Shown: piece by piece, positions 35,274 to 44,040 of the stretch
Layout of the letters: each line of letters opens with the position of its first letter
Position numbering within the stretch: position 1 is the first letter of the stretch
Source of the DNA: Pseudobutyrivibrio ruminis HUN009
Lineage (GTDB): Bacteria > Bacillota > Clostridia > Lachnospirales > Lachnospiraceae
Direction of reading: 5' to 3'
Assembly (NCBI RefSeq): GCF_000703005.1
Contig: NZ_JNLH01000001.1
Location: forward strand, 275,501 to 339,500
DNA length: 64,000 bases
Translations under genes and position numbers: made by a program
The notes under the pieces: generated by a model
The model's database searches: none
The model's input: only the letters and a program-made list of their open reading frames with translations
Told to the model about the DNA's origin: nothing

Positions 35274-36329
35274 TTACTCTCCAATTGCCTTTGCCATAGC
35301 TGCCTGATGACGACGAACCTGCTCGATTGAATCTACATCAAGATCCATTCTAAGGTGCTCTCCGCCTTCATACTCTGAGCTAAGGAATCCTGTGTAACCA
35401 GCCTTCTTATATGCTTCAATTACCTCTGGAATAGCTACTGCTGTCTCCTCCAAATCTTCGTGTACATTGTAGAACTTAGCATGTGTATGGAAGATATAAT
35501 CAATGTTATCGATAATATCCTGTGGCTCAGACCAAGAATATGTAAATGATGTACCTGCATATTCCAAATCTGCTGGGCCGCCGCCTGCAGCCTTTACTGC
35601 ATCCATCATCTCAGCCATACCATTCGCCATACGATATTCCATATTGGCTTTACCAAGATTTAAATCATACTTAATCTTAGTAAATCCCTTAGCTACTCTA
35701 TTTGCATAAGCGTCATCAACAATCTTGATGCATTCTTCTTTTGCACCGTGACGACGTGCCTTATCACGAACAACATCTGGAATGTTCTTGCAGAAGATAC
35801 CCATATCTGGAACAAATCCGAAGTACTTAGTGCCAGTTCTGTTTATCATTTCCATATAGCCATCTGCCCATCCCGAGTTGAGTGAGAATGGTGCATGTAC
35901 CTCAAGACCAATCTTTACACCCATCTCTTCTGCATATGGTAAGCTTCCCTCAATTACATCCATAGGAGTAGAAACCAATGTACGAAGTACTGGGAATCCT
36001 AGAAGTGATGCTAATCTGATATCGCGATTCATCATATTTACCTGCTCTTTAAGAGTAAGAGTACGATTATCGTATATACGGTTTTCTAAGAACGCATCGT
36101 AGCATGCTGGAGTAAGATTGTACTTTTTCATCCAGTCAAACCACTGATCTCTGAAATCCTGTGTCTCGATTGGAAGTGGGAACTTTCTAATCATTTGCTC
36201 TGCAAGAAGCTCAACGCCTGTTGCACCTGTTTTCGCTGTCTCTCTAAGGCATCCCTCTAAATCAAGCTTTCCAAGATAAAACTCATCCTGATAGCTGTAG
36301 AGAGATACGCATCTTTTAATATCACTCAT
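35274..36329 (-). CDS. DgpC-like alpha subunit of C-glycoside deglycosidase (TIM barrel)
   Basis: A 351-residue sugar isomerase/epimerase-fold protein. Candidate metal ligands are Glu143 (IGLEVHAPF), Asp175 (VPDMGIF), His281/His283 (IFHTHAKFY) and Glu319 (LSSEYEGG). What makes it more than a generic isomerase is the gene directly upstream, a DUF6379 protein of DgpB size. This barrel plus DUF6379 pair is the architecture of DgpBC of human gut strain PUE and of EuCGD from Eubacterium cellulosolvens. Those enzymes cleave the aryl-sugar C-C bond of 3-oxo-C-glycosides with a Mn2+ ion. Substrate here is unknown; O-glycosides are also possible. Confidence 0.82.
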   Translation of the reverse strand: MSDIKRCVSLYSYQDEFYLGKLDLEGCLRETAKTGATGVELLAEQMIRKFPLPIETQDFRDQWFDWMKKYNLTPACYDAFLENRIYDNRTLTLKEQVNMMNRDIRLASLLGFPVLRTLVSTPMDVIEGSLPYAEEMGVKIGLEVHAPFSLNSGWADGYMEMINRTGTKYFGFVPDMGIFCKNIPDVVRDKARRHGAKEECIKIVDDAYANRVAKGFTKIKYDLNLGKANMEYRMANGMAEMMDAVKAAGGGPADLEYAGTSFTYSWSEPQDIIDNIDYIFHTHAKFYNVHEDLEETAVAIPEVIEAYKKAGYTGFLSSEYEGGEHLRMDLDVDSIEQVRRHQAAMAKAIGE

Positions 36330-36346
36330 TTTTAGTATCCTCCCTA

Positions 36347-36739
36347 CTAAATTTCAAATTCAATGTTGCATGGTGCCTCAATCTGGAATGGCATGTATGA
36401 AGGTGCAATAATCTGCTTTCCTACAATGCTGTGCTTACCCTTTGCAAGGCCACCTTCTTTTTTAACTGTTACTGTTGCATACTCGCCAAATTCCCAACGA
36501 TACTCTGGGTCAATGACTGTTCTGCATTCCTCCAATGTAAATTTCTCACCATTTACTGTAAGTATAATGTCATCTCGATTTACATCCTGACCATCAACAT
36601 TAAGAATGATGTCTCTTAAAATTGAAAGAGTAAATGAACGATAGTACTGCGCCTTCCAATCAAAAGAGAAGCCTACAATCTTTCCATTCTCTTCTACATT
36701 CTTAAAGCTGGCTGGATCATATATTGGTCTTCCTGCCAT
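36347..36739 (-). CDS. DgpB-like beta subunit of C-glycoside deglycosidase (DUF6379)
   Basis: A 130-residue all-beta protein with no signal peptide. Its length, order (ahead of the TIM-barrel gene by 17 bases) and sequence (SFDWKAQYYRSFTLSILRDI, VIDPEYRWEFGEYATVTV) match the DUF6379 beta subunits of C-glycoside deglycosidases. In those complexes the beta subunit caps the barrel of the alpha subunit and helps form the substrate pocket. I recognise the family from memory; a profile search would settle it. It follows the FAD reductase gene by 27 bases in the same operon. Confidence 0.78.
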   Translation of the reverse strand: MAGRPIYDPASFKNVEENGKIVGFSFDWKAQYYRSFTLSILRDIILNVDGQDVNRDDIILTVNGEKFTLEECRTVIDPEYRWEFGEYATVTVKKEGGLAKGKHSIVGKQIIAPSYMPFQIEAPCNIEFEI

Positions 36740-36766
36740 TTTCTATTCCTCCCTAAAACTTTAAAT

Positions 36767-38215
36767 CTAATTCTCTACATATTCTGCTGCTTCCATACCT
36801 GCGATACGTCCTGTATTTACTGCGTATCCCATTGAGTTACCTGGAAGAAGGAACATGTAGCTATCTTCGTAAATATTGCATGAATCAGCACCAACTGCAT
36901 AAAGACCTGGAATTGGCATGAAATCTTTATCACATGCTTCGCAGTTCTCGTTAATTCTGATTCCACCAACTGTGCCGTATCCGCCTGGACGAATAGCTGC
37001 TGCATAGTATGGCCCCTTCTTTAACTTCTTTAAGTACTTATAGTTCTTGAAGAACTCTTCATCACGGCCTTCACAGTAATCGTTGTAGTCATCAATTGTT
37101 TCCTCAAGTACCTCTGCATCAACACCAATCTGTGCTGCAAGGTCTTCAATTGTTTCACCCTTGAAGAAATTCTTTGAACCTCTTGCAAGAATTTCGTCCA
37201 TTCCCTCAAGGAAATCTGAAACATCTGCATCTGGGTTAACAAGGTTTGTAACCTCAACGCCCTTCTTCATATATGTCTTTGCAATTGTTGAATCGATAAT
37301 GCTGAAAACAACTTTATCCTTCTGGTGGCTTGCAACATTGCTAAGGTATGTTGTGTTCTGCATGAACTCTTCGTTCATAACACGCTTAGCAAACTTGTTT
37401 ACTAAAAGGTTTGGCTGCTTAAATACATTGAGAACGCTTGCTCTTGCTTCCTCACCAGCACCTGGATCACAAGCTGCTTCAATACGAACCTGAAGGTGAT
37501 CTGCACCAGCATCCCAAGCCATCTTTAAGCCATCACCCATGATTCCTGGAATAGCAAAGTTAAACACATCCTTCCCCTGCTCAACACCGATTTCATCAAG
37601 GATGAACTGTTTATTGCATCCAGCGCCACCAGTAGCAATGATTGCTGCCTTACACTGGATTGTGAATTCCTCACCAGCCTTGTTTACTGCAACTACGCCG
37701 CAAACTTTTCCTTCATCATCCTTAAGAATCTTCTTTCCAGATGTCTCAAGAAGAACTTTAACTCCAAGTTCCTGGGCTCTCTTCAAAAGAGCTTTGTTCA
37801 TATGACCTGCTGCACGTGGACCAATTTTGTTACCAGTCTTAACGATGTGCCATGTTGCTTCTGACTGTGGGAAATATTTGAAAGCGCCTTCGAATTCTAC
37901 GCCCATATCCTCTAACCACTCAATTGTCTCAGCAGACTGCTCAAAATATCTTTTTACAAGTCTTGCATCAACGTTGTAGTGAGTGTAATCCATGAACATG
38001 TTAAATGCTTTTTCTACTGAAATATCAATCATTTGCTGCTGCTGATATTTTGTTCCAATTCCAAGTGGTCCCATACCCATGTTGGCAGCACCACCTGTGA
38101 TAGATGCTTTTTCAATAACAATTACATCTGCTCCATCTTCTGCCGCCTGAACTGCTGCCGACATTCCTGAAGGACCTCCAGCAATTACGACGATTTGTGT
38201 TTTTAATTCTTCCAT
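36767..38215 (-). CDS. FAD-dependent fumarate reductase-like flavoprotein
   Basis: A 482-residue FAD_binding_2 family protein. The N-terminal dinucleotide motif is VVIAGGPSGMSAA, with Ala in place of the usual first Gly. A Glu-Lys follows for the ribose (VIVIEKASITGGAANMG), and the C-terminal GTVGGIRINENC plus LYAVGADSC complete the FAD site. Relatives in gut Firmicutes reduce C=C bonds of cinnamate-like, urocanate-like or steroid substrates. It is first in the run FAD reductase-DgpB-DgpC-ABC importer, so it probably acts on the released aglycone. No covalent-FMN domain or signal peptide, so it is cytoplasmic. Confidence 0.83.
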   Translation of the reverse strand: MEELKTQIVVIAGGPSGMSAAVQAAEDGADVIVIEKASITGGAANMGMGPLGIGTKYQQQQMIDISVEKAFNMFMDYTHYNVDARLVKRYFEQSAETIEWLEDMGVEFEGAFKYFPQSEATWHIVKTGNKIGPRAAGHMNKALLKRAQELGVKVLLETSGKKILKDDEGKVCGVVAVNKAGEEFTIQCKAAIIATGGAGCNKQFILDEIGVEQGKDVFNFAIPGIMGDGLKMAWDAGADHLQVRIEAACDPGAGEEARASVLNVFKQPNLLVNKFAKRVMNEEFMQNTTYLSNVASHQKDKVVFSIIDSTIAKTYMKKGVEVTNLVNPDADVSDFLEGMDEILARGSKNFFKGETIEDLAAQIGVDAEVLEETIDDYNDYCEGRDEEFFKNYKYLKKLKKGPYYAAAIRPGGYGTVGGIRINENCEACDKDFMPIPGLYAVGADSCNIYEDSYMFLLPGNSMGYAVNTGRIAGMEAAEYVEN

Positions 38216-38351
38216 TACTTCTCCTTAAATCTTCAACCTTGTTTTAGGATTTTTTTCTTATACATAACTTAACATCACCACTTAATCTCAACCTTTTTAT
38301 TTTTCCTGAAACCTTATCTATTATTGCAATCAAAATCACGGCATAAAAAAA

Positions 38352-38384
38352 GCGTGCAACAAATAACTATGTATTGTTGCACGC
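38352..38384 (-). terminator. Terminator after the NuoF-like gene
   Basis: GCGTGCAACAA and TTGTTGCACGC flank an 11-base loop; in the minus direction TTTTTTT follows. It lies 22 bases past the stop codon. Confidence 0.88.
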
Positions 38385-38405
38385 CTCAAATAACCTTTTA
38401 TTTAA

Positions 38406-39512
38406 TTAGAATTTTCCTACTTTTGTGCGCTTTTTTGGCAACTTAGGAAGCTTTGCCGCAGTCTTAATGCAGCCCTCATCACATGCTGCAACGCATTTGC
38501 CACACTGTTCACAAAGGTCCTGATCTATCACATGAATAAATCCATCTTTTCCTTCAATTGCATCCTCAGGACAAGCGTCAATACAATCGCCACAGCCCTG
38601 GCACTCATCTGGATCAATGTAGTAAAGCTCTGCCGCTTTATAGCACTTACCACACTTACAAACCTTTCTTTTAATATGCTCTTCGAACTCTTCTGCAAAC
38701 AGCTCCAAAGCTGAAACTAAAGGCTTTGTCATATTCTGACCAAATGGACAGTAAGCTCCAATAGAAATAAGCTCTGACACTTCCTTTATCAAATCGACAT
38801 CTGTCATCTTCGCTTTTCCAGTAGTCATCTCTTCAACAATCTGATTGAACTGAGATGTACCTTCTCTACAAAGCACACACTTACCACATGAGGCGTCCTT
38901 GGCCTGATTCATAAGCTTTACACAGCTCTCCACAATACAATCTTCATTCGTATATACGGTAATAGAACTGTACTTTTCTGCTGCTTCAATTGAATAATCA
39001 GCAGCATTTGATGGCAAAACAAACTCACCTTTTAAACCGCCAAGAAGTAAAGCTTTTACTCCATCCAAAGAAATAACTTCAGAAATCTTTGTTCCTACAT
39101 TAACCTTCTTTACATCTGTTTTATCACCATTGTTGATTACAACAAATTTCTCGTCTGTACCTTTTGCGATGCCATATGCAGTCTCTGGTGTTATTACAAA
39201 CACTTCCTGATTTTCATATTCAGCTACAAAGTCATCCTGAATCATAGGACGAGGAAGATTTCCTGATAATACCTGCGCAACAGAATATGGATTATTTAAT
39301 GTTGGAGATACATATCCTGTGTATCTAACCTCACCATCTAATCCTTCCACATCTGTATTCTCTGGAAGCAAATACATCACCCTTGCATCGATATTTGCCG
39401 CATATTTTTCCACACCTGTCACTACATCTTCAAGATAATTCTTTAATAAATATATAGAAATAGGTGCCTTAACATCATCACTTACACAGCTAACAACTAG
39501 TAGTTTTTCCAT
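38406..39512 (-). CDS. NuoF-like Fe-S protein lacking the NADH/FMN core, with C-terminal ferredoxin
   Basis: A 368-residue protein. Residues about 205-290 contain SCGKCVLCREGTSQF and the ISIGAYCPFGQN region, the 4Fe-4S part of NuoF/HydB. Residues about 305-355 hold two CxxCxxCxxxC clusters (CQGCGDCIDACP, CEQCGKCVAACD). The N-terminal 200 residues resemble a SLBB-like/Nqo1 remainder, but the glycine-rich NADH-FMN segments of full-length NuoF (about 430-600 aa) are missing. Its ATG overlaps the stop of the 707-residue flavoprotein (TAATG), so the two likely form one complex in which the partner supplies the NAD(P)H site. Confidence 0.8.
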   Translation of the reverse strand: MEKLLVVSCVSDDVKAPISIYLLKNYLEDVVTGVEKYAANIDARVMYLLPENTDVEGLDGEVRYTGYVSPTLNNPYSVAQVLSGNLPRPMIQDDFVAEYENQEVFVITPETAYGIAKGTDEKFVVINNGDKTDVKKVNVGTKISEVISLDGVKALLLGGLKGEFVLPSNAADYSIEAAEKYSSITVYTNEDCIVESCVKLMNQAKDASCGKCVLCREGTSQFNQIVEEMTTGKAKMTDVDLIKEVSELISIGAYCPFGQNMTKPLVSALELFAEEFEEHIKRKVCKCGKCYKAAELYYIDPDECQGCGDCIDACPEDAIEGKDGFIHVIDQDLCEQCGKCVAACDEGCIKTAAKLPKLPKKRTKVGKF

Positions 39513-41635
39513 TACTGTGCTCCTCCTTCCTCTGCAACATAATCACTCCAGAATTTCTGTGGAGATATCTGTAAACGAAGGTCACACTGTAAGCATCTGC
39601 TAGCTTCACAACCTGCTTTACTGCAATCAAATCCAAGGTCCATTGGCTCAAAGTTATTAACTCTGCTATCTGCTGATGTGACATTAGGTTCACATCTATG
39701 CGTCTTTGTAAGATTCTCGTTTTTGCCAATATATGGGTTTGCAATCTGTTCTGGTGCAAGACTTTCTTCAATGTTTCCATCACCACCAAGATACTTATCA
39801 ATCTCTGATACAGCTGCTCTTGCCTCCGCAATTGCTGCTATAACTGAACGAGTTCCTGTTACTGCATCACCTGCTGCATAGATTCCATCTACAGATGTTT
39901 TATGACCATCACTTACAATGATTCGTCCTCTGTTAAGATCTAATCCAAATTCATCAGTGATATCTGGATGCTGGCCAACAGCAAAGATAATAGTATCTGC
40001 CTTGAATGTAACTGTAGAATCTGGAATTCTTGTAAACTCAGGGCCCTTAGGTCCAAACTTTAATCCCTCAATTCCTGTAACTGTAAGTCCTGTAACCTTA
40101 CCATTTTCCGATTCAATGGCATCAAAGGTTCTAGAATTTTCTACAATAATTCCATCCTCCTTTGCCCATGCTACTTCTTCAGCTGATGCTGTCATCTTGT
40201 CTGGAGCCTCAAGACAAGTCATAATAACATTCTTTGCGCCTAAACGACGTGCAGACTCTGCACAGTCAATTGCAACATTTCCACCGCCAAGAACAACAAC
40301 ATTCTCTCCTACTGGAAGTGGATTTCCTAAATTGATAGCTCTTAAGAAATCAGCATTTAAATAAACATCTGGTAAATCATTTCCTTCAAGTGGAAGTCTA
40401 TTTCCAGCATGTGTTCCAACAGAAACAAATACTGCGTCATACCCCTGTGCCTTTAACTCAGCTGCTGATTTAACATCACTATTGCACTTAATCTCTACAC
40501 CGATAGATTCGATTTCAGCTATTTCTCTGTCAAGAACCTCTCTTGGAAGTCGATATGAAGGAATTCCATATCGCATCTGTCCTCCTGCCTGAGGTAACTT
40601 TTCAAAAATAGTAACCTCATGGCCAAGCTTCTTTAAATAATAAGCCGCTGTTAATCCTGCTGGGCCGGCTCCAATAACTGCAACCTTTTTACCAGTTGCC
40701 TCTTTCATAAATACATTAGCCTTCCAGCTTCCATCATCCTGGCTTGCCGCAAATCTCTTGAGGTTTCTAATAGAAAGAGGTCCATCAAGATGATTTCTCT
40801 TACACTGAAGCTCACAAGAATGAACGCAAATATATCCAAGTGATTCTGGGAAAGGTGCTTTTTCACGGACTGTAGCAGCTGCTGCTGGATAGTTTCCTTC
40901 TTTAATGAATCTAATATATTTTGGGACATTAATATGTGCAGGGCATCCTTCGCTACATGGAACAAGTGTCATTTCTCTGCTTAAACCTGGATCATCCTTA
41001 AACACACCAACCTTATCTCTGATTGAACCCGTTGGGCAAACCTCTACGCATGCTCCACAGAACTGGCAGCCTGCCTCTTCAAGGCTATTACCGTTGATAA
41101 CAACTTTCATCCTACCATCAACTTTTTCGAATTTTAATGCCCCAACACCTCTCAATTCAGAGCAAGCACGAACACATCTGCCACAAAGAATACATCTATA
41201 CATTTCATGAAGCATCAAAGGATTTGATTCATTTTCGATAGTTGGAAGCTTCTGACTTCTCAAATCACGTCCACTATCACCAACATACTGTGAAATAGAT
41301 GCTAATTGGCATTTACCATATTTAGGGCAACCAACGCACTCACTAGGATGTGTTTTAAACATCAAATCAACTGAAAGCTTTCTAACCTTTTCAGCTGTTT
41401 CATCCTTAGTGCTGATAACCATTCCTTCTTTTACTTTTGTTGAGCAAGATGTAATAACACCATCTACTCCATCCTGTTTTACAACACAAAGACGGCATCC
41501 GCCATTTGGATGTAAATCATGATGGTGACAAAGATGTGGAATATATATGCCATTATCCAAGGCTGCCTCAAGTACAGTCTGGTTTTCATCAGCCACAATA
41601 GCTTTGCCATCAATTATCAAACTAACTGTCGCCAT
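39512..41635 (-). CDS. NuoG-type Fe-S domain fused to GltD-like NAD(P)H oxidoreductase
   Basis: A 707-residue fusion. Residues 1-80: plant-type 2Fe-2S (CHHHDLHPNGGCRLC). Residues 80-120: His-Cys3 cluster region (HPSECVGCPKYGKCQL). Residues 145-205: two 4Fe-4S motifs (CILCGRCVRAC, CQFCGACVEVCP). From about 225: GltD/NfnB-type region with VAVIGAGPAGLTAAYYL for FAD and VVVLGGGNVAIDCA for NAD(P)H, ending in a Cys-rich tail (CEASRCLQCDLR). Such proteins couple NAD(P)H to ferredoxin-like carriers. With the NuoF-like partner it probably supplies low-potential electrons to the island's reductases; bifurcation is possible but not shown. Confidence 0.85.
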   Translation of the reverse strand: MATVSLIIDGKAIVADENQTVLEAALDNGIYIPHLCHHHDLHPNGGCRLCVVKQDGVDGVITSCSTKVKEGMVISTKDETAEKVRKLSVDLMFKTHPSECVGCPKYGKCQLASISQYVGDSGRDLRSQKLPTIENESNPLMLHEMYRCILCGRCVRACSELRGVGALKFEKVDGRMKVVINGNSLEEAGCQFCGACVEVCPTGSIRDKVGVFKDDPGLSREMTLVPCSEGCPAHINVPKYIRFIKEGNYPAAAATVREKAPFPESLGYICVHSCELQCKRNHLDGPLSIRNLKRFAASQDDGSWKANVFMKEATGKKVAVIGAGPAGLTAAYYLKKLGHEVTIFEKLPQAGGQMRYGIPSYRLPREVLDREIAEIESIGVEIKCNSDVKSAAELKAQGYDAVFVSVGTHAGNRLPLEGNDLPDVYLNADFLRAINLGNPLPVGENVVVLGGGNVAIDCAESARRLGAKNVIMTCLEAPDKMTASAEEVAWAKEDGIIVENSRTFDAIESENGKVTGLTVTGIEGLKFGPKGPEFTRIPDSTVTFKADTIIFAVGQHPDITDEFGLDLNRGRIIVSDGHKTSVDGIYAAGDAVTGTRSVIAAIAEARAAVSEIDKYLGGDGNIEESLAPEQIANPYIGKNENLTKTHRCEPNVTSADSRVNNFEPMDLGFDCSKAGCEASRCLQCDLRLQISPQKFWSDYVAEEGGAQ

Positions 41636-41764
41636 AATTAAAGACTCCTTCTAAATCTAATCTTAATGTTTGCATTTATTTTATTCAGAATGAGTCTTAC
41701 CTGCTTTTATATTTTTTTCCTATTTGTTTTCTCATTTTGCATAGGCCCTGCTGATTATTTAATA

Positions 41765-41793
41765 TTGCAACACATGCTTGTTATTTATTGCAA
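41765..41793. promoter_or_regulatory. Two TTGCAA hexamers upstream of the electron-transfer operon
   Basis: TTGCAA occurs at 41765-41770 and 41788-41793, between the OFA transporter terminator and the 41635 start. Single copies lie in a similar position, roughly 95-120 bases before starts, at 38324, 29135, 27867, 26243 and 17982. This may be a shared regulator half-site; the evidence is recurrence only. Confidence 0.35.
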
Positions 41794-41800
41794 CAAAAAA

Positions 41801-41841
41801 GCCATAGACTTTTGGATTCTACAATCTCAAAAATCTATGGC
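41801..41841 (-). terminator. Terminator of the OFA-type transporter gene
   Basis: GCCATAGA and TCTATGGC pair around a partly self-complementary loop (TTTTGGATT against AATCTCAAAA); TTTTTTG follows in the minus direction. Confidence 0.8.
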
Positions 41842-41866
41842 CAAAATAACCTTAAAAAGCCTTTAT

Positions 41867-43096
41867 TTACTTGTTCTTAGCAAGGATTCTGTATAGGAAT
41901 GTAAATATGATTCCAGCTACAGAAAAGCTTAATGCAATTATAAATGCCTGCTGATAAGCACCTGTTGTTGCATATGTATTTCTCATAATTTGTGGACCAA
42001 AATATCCTGCAAGTGCAAAACCAATGAACATAATTCCATAGTTTACGCTGTTGTTCTTTGGACCGAACTGGTCTGCTGTGAATCCTGGATAAACACCCAT
42101 AAATGAACCAAAGCTGATTCCTACGATTGCAAGACCAACATAGAACAAGCCTGCTGCTGAGGTTCCGCAATTATAAAGAATTATTCCTCCAATGCAACCA
42201 AGCATACATGCAATCATAAGTGTATTAATTCTTCCAAGCTTATCTGAAATGTAGCCTGCAAGAATTCGTCCAAAGGCGTTAAAAAGTGCAAGTAAAGATA
42301 CGGCAAGTGAAGCCTGTACTGCTGTCATTCCAATCATGTTCTGAGCAACTGAAGATGCCTGAGAAATGATCATCATGCCAGAGAAAGCACCACATGTTAA
42401 TAAAAACAGCATCACATAAAATACTGGTGTCTTAAGCATTTCTTTCCAGTTTTTGTTTACTACATCCGCACTTGCTCCAGCTGTATTTGAAGTATATCCT
42501 GCAGGTGTATATCCTTCTGGGCACTGTTCCAAAAACATACAAGAAACAGCAATAAGCACAATAAAGATAATGCCAACAAGCTTGAATGCAAAGCTTGCAT
42601 CTGTTCTTGAAACAATTGCTGTAACAATTGGTGGTAAAATTACTGAACTTGCACCATAAACCGCTGTTGTTATTCCACCAATTAATCCTCTTTTATCTGG
42701 GAAGAATTTGACGCATGTAGATATAACACTTCCATAGGCCATACCAAGACCAAGTCCACCGATAATACCGTAAGTGACAATTAAATATCCTACACTTGTG
42801 GCAAATCCTGATAAGAACATGCCAAGGCCCCACATAATTCCTCCAACAAGAATTACTTTCTTAGGACCGAATTTGTCATTGAACCATCCTCCTGAAATCA
42901 TTGTGATTGGTCCAACGGAGTTTGCAATAGTGTAAACAATTGCTAAATCACCTGGTGTGATATTGCCACCCATTGTGGCATTGAAATAATCTGCCATTGC
43001 GGCAGAAAAAACGCTCCATGCATAGATAGAGCCAAGGCAGAGATTAATAAAGCATCCTGCCAATAAAATAATCCATCTTTTTTTGTCTAAATTCAT
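41867..43096 (-). CDS. MFS transporter of the oxalate:formate antiporter (OFA) type
   Basis: A 409-residue protein with twelve membrane segments. The N-terminal LGSIYAWSVFSAAM and the loop GGWFNDKFGPKKV are hallmarks of the OFA family, whose members carry small organic or aromatic acids. A second MFS loop, GYISDKLGRIN, starts the C-terminal half. It has its own leader and terminator and lies upstream of the electron-transfer genes. It could import an aromatic acid or export the acid product of the pathway. Confidence 0.87.
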   Translation of the reverse strand: MNLDKKRWIILLAGCFINLCLGSIYAWSVFSAAMADYFNATMGGNITPGDLAIVYTIANSVGPITMISGGWFNDKFGPKKVILVGGIMWGLGMFLSGFATSVGYLIVTYGIIGGLGLGMAYGSVISTCVKFFPDKRGLIGGITTAVYGASSVILPPIVTAIVSRTDASFAFKLVGIIFIVLIAVSCMFLEQCPEGYTPAGYTSNTAGASADVVNKNWKEMLKTPVFYVMLFLLTCGAFSGMMIISQASSVAQNMIGMTAVQASLAVSLLALFNAFGRILAGYISDKLGRINTLMIACMLGCIGGIILYNCGTSAAGLFYVGLAIVGISFGSFMGVYPGFTADQFGPKNNSVNYGIMFIGFALAGYFGPQIMRNTYATTGAYQQAFIIALSFSVAGIIFTFLYRILAKNK

Positions 43097-43184
43097 TTTA
43101 TTCTCCTTCTAATCCTTAGGTTGAAGATTGGAGAATAATAATGAGTTATAAAATTTCGCAGCAATTGCATTCTAACTATAAAAA

Positions 43185-43216
43185 AAATAAATGTCAATTT
43201 GCATCGACATTTATTT
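43185..43216 (-). terminator. Terminator of the pfkA-methyltransferase operon
   Basis: AAATAAATGTC and GACATTTATTT flank a 10-base loop; TTTTT follows in the minus direction. It marks the boundary between housekeeping genes and the catabolic island. Confidence 0.85.
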
Positions 43217-43233
43217 CTATAGCTTATATTTTA

Positions 43234-44040
43234 TTATTTTCTCTGTCTGTGTGTTTCATACATCAGCAAACTAGCTGCAACTGATGCATTTAAAGATTCT
43301 AACTGACCTTCCATTGGAATCTTTAGGTAGCTGGTTGCAAGGGCCGACATTTCGTCAGTCAGACCATTGCCTTCATTTCCAATCATGAAAGCTGTAGGGC
43401 CAGTGAAATCAAGCTCGTCGTAGAATTTCTCGCCCTTTAGGTGAGCAGCATAAACTGAAAGTCCATACTTTTCTTCAAGCTCTTTGATAGTAGCGCCTAG
43501 GTCTGAAACTATCATGTGTGGCACTCTAAAAATGCTTCCCATAGTAGAGCGTACAACCTTTGGCGAATAGATATCCACGGTGGTGTTGTTCATAATGATA
43601 CCGGTAGCACCTGCCCCCTCAGCAGTACGAACAATGGTGCCCATATTGCCAGGGTCCTGTAACGACTCAAGAATAACCACATGAGCTGGCTTGCCTGAAG
43701 CAATGCCTAGCACATCATCCATAGTGAAATCCTGCATCTTTACAAGAGCAAGAACTCCCTGTGGTGTAACCGTGTCGCACATGGTTTTGAATACGTTTGT
43801 AGCCACCTCTTCTACGCGAACATTAGGAGCCTTTTCCTTTAGCTGTGAAAGGAAAGACTTGCCCTCGGCTGTGGATTCAAAGCCCTCTATGATATATACA
43901 CTATCCAAAAGATTGGCTGGAACTTCTGCAACTGCACGAATTCCTTCAATCACAAAAAGCCTTTGAGCTTTACGCTCTCTGGCTTTTTTGTTAAGTGCAA
44001 TAATATTTTTGATTTGATTGTTATTAGTACTTGTAATCAT
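43234..44040 (-). CDS. TrmH/SpoU family RNA 2'-O-methyltransferase
   Basis: A 268-residue SAM-dependent methyltransferase with the knotted SPOUT fold. Motif 1 is LQDPGNMGTIVRTAEGAG, motif 2 IGNEGNGLTDE and motif 3 IPMEGQLESLNASVAASLLMYE. The N-terminal 95 residues are an L30e-like RNA-binding domain. Probable target is 23S rRNA or tRNA. Its start overlaps the end of pfkA by 17 bases, a common arrangement in Lachnospiraceae. Confidence 0.9.
   Translation of the reverse strand: MITSTNNNQIKNIIALNKKARERKAQRLFVIEGIRAVAEVPANLLDSVYIIEGFESTAEGKSFLSQLKEKAPNVRVEEVATNVFKTMCDTVTPQGVLALVKMQDFTMDDVLGIASGKPAHVVILESLQDPGNMGTIVRTAEGAGATGIIMNNTTVDIYSPKVVRSTMGSIFRVPHMIVSDLGATIKELEEKYGLSVYAAHLKGEKFYDELDFTGPTAFMIGNEGNGLTDEMSALATSYLKIPMEGQLESLNASVAASLLMYETHRQRK

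Noticed and set aside
38406..39512. Possibility that the NuoF-like gene is frameshifted or truncated
   Set aside because: It has a proper start coupled to the upstream gene, complete Fe-S motifs and a terminator, and no in-frame NADH-binding remnant is visible in other frames nearby. It looks like a genuine reduced architecture.
39918..40364. A 148-codon plus-strand open frame inside the NuoG-GltD gene
   Set aside because: Antisense shadow of a well-conserved FAD/NAD(P)H-binding region; no ribosome site and no family resemblance.
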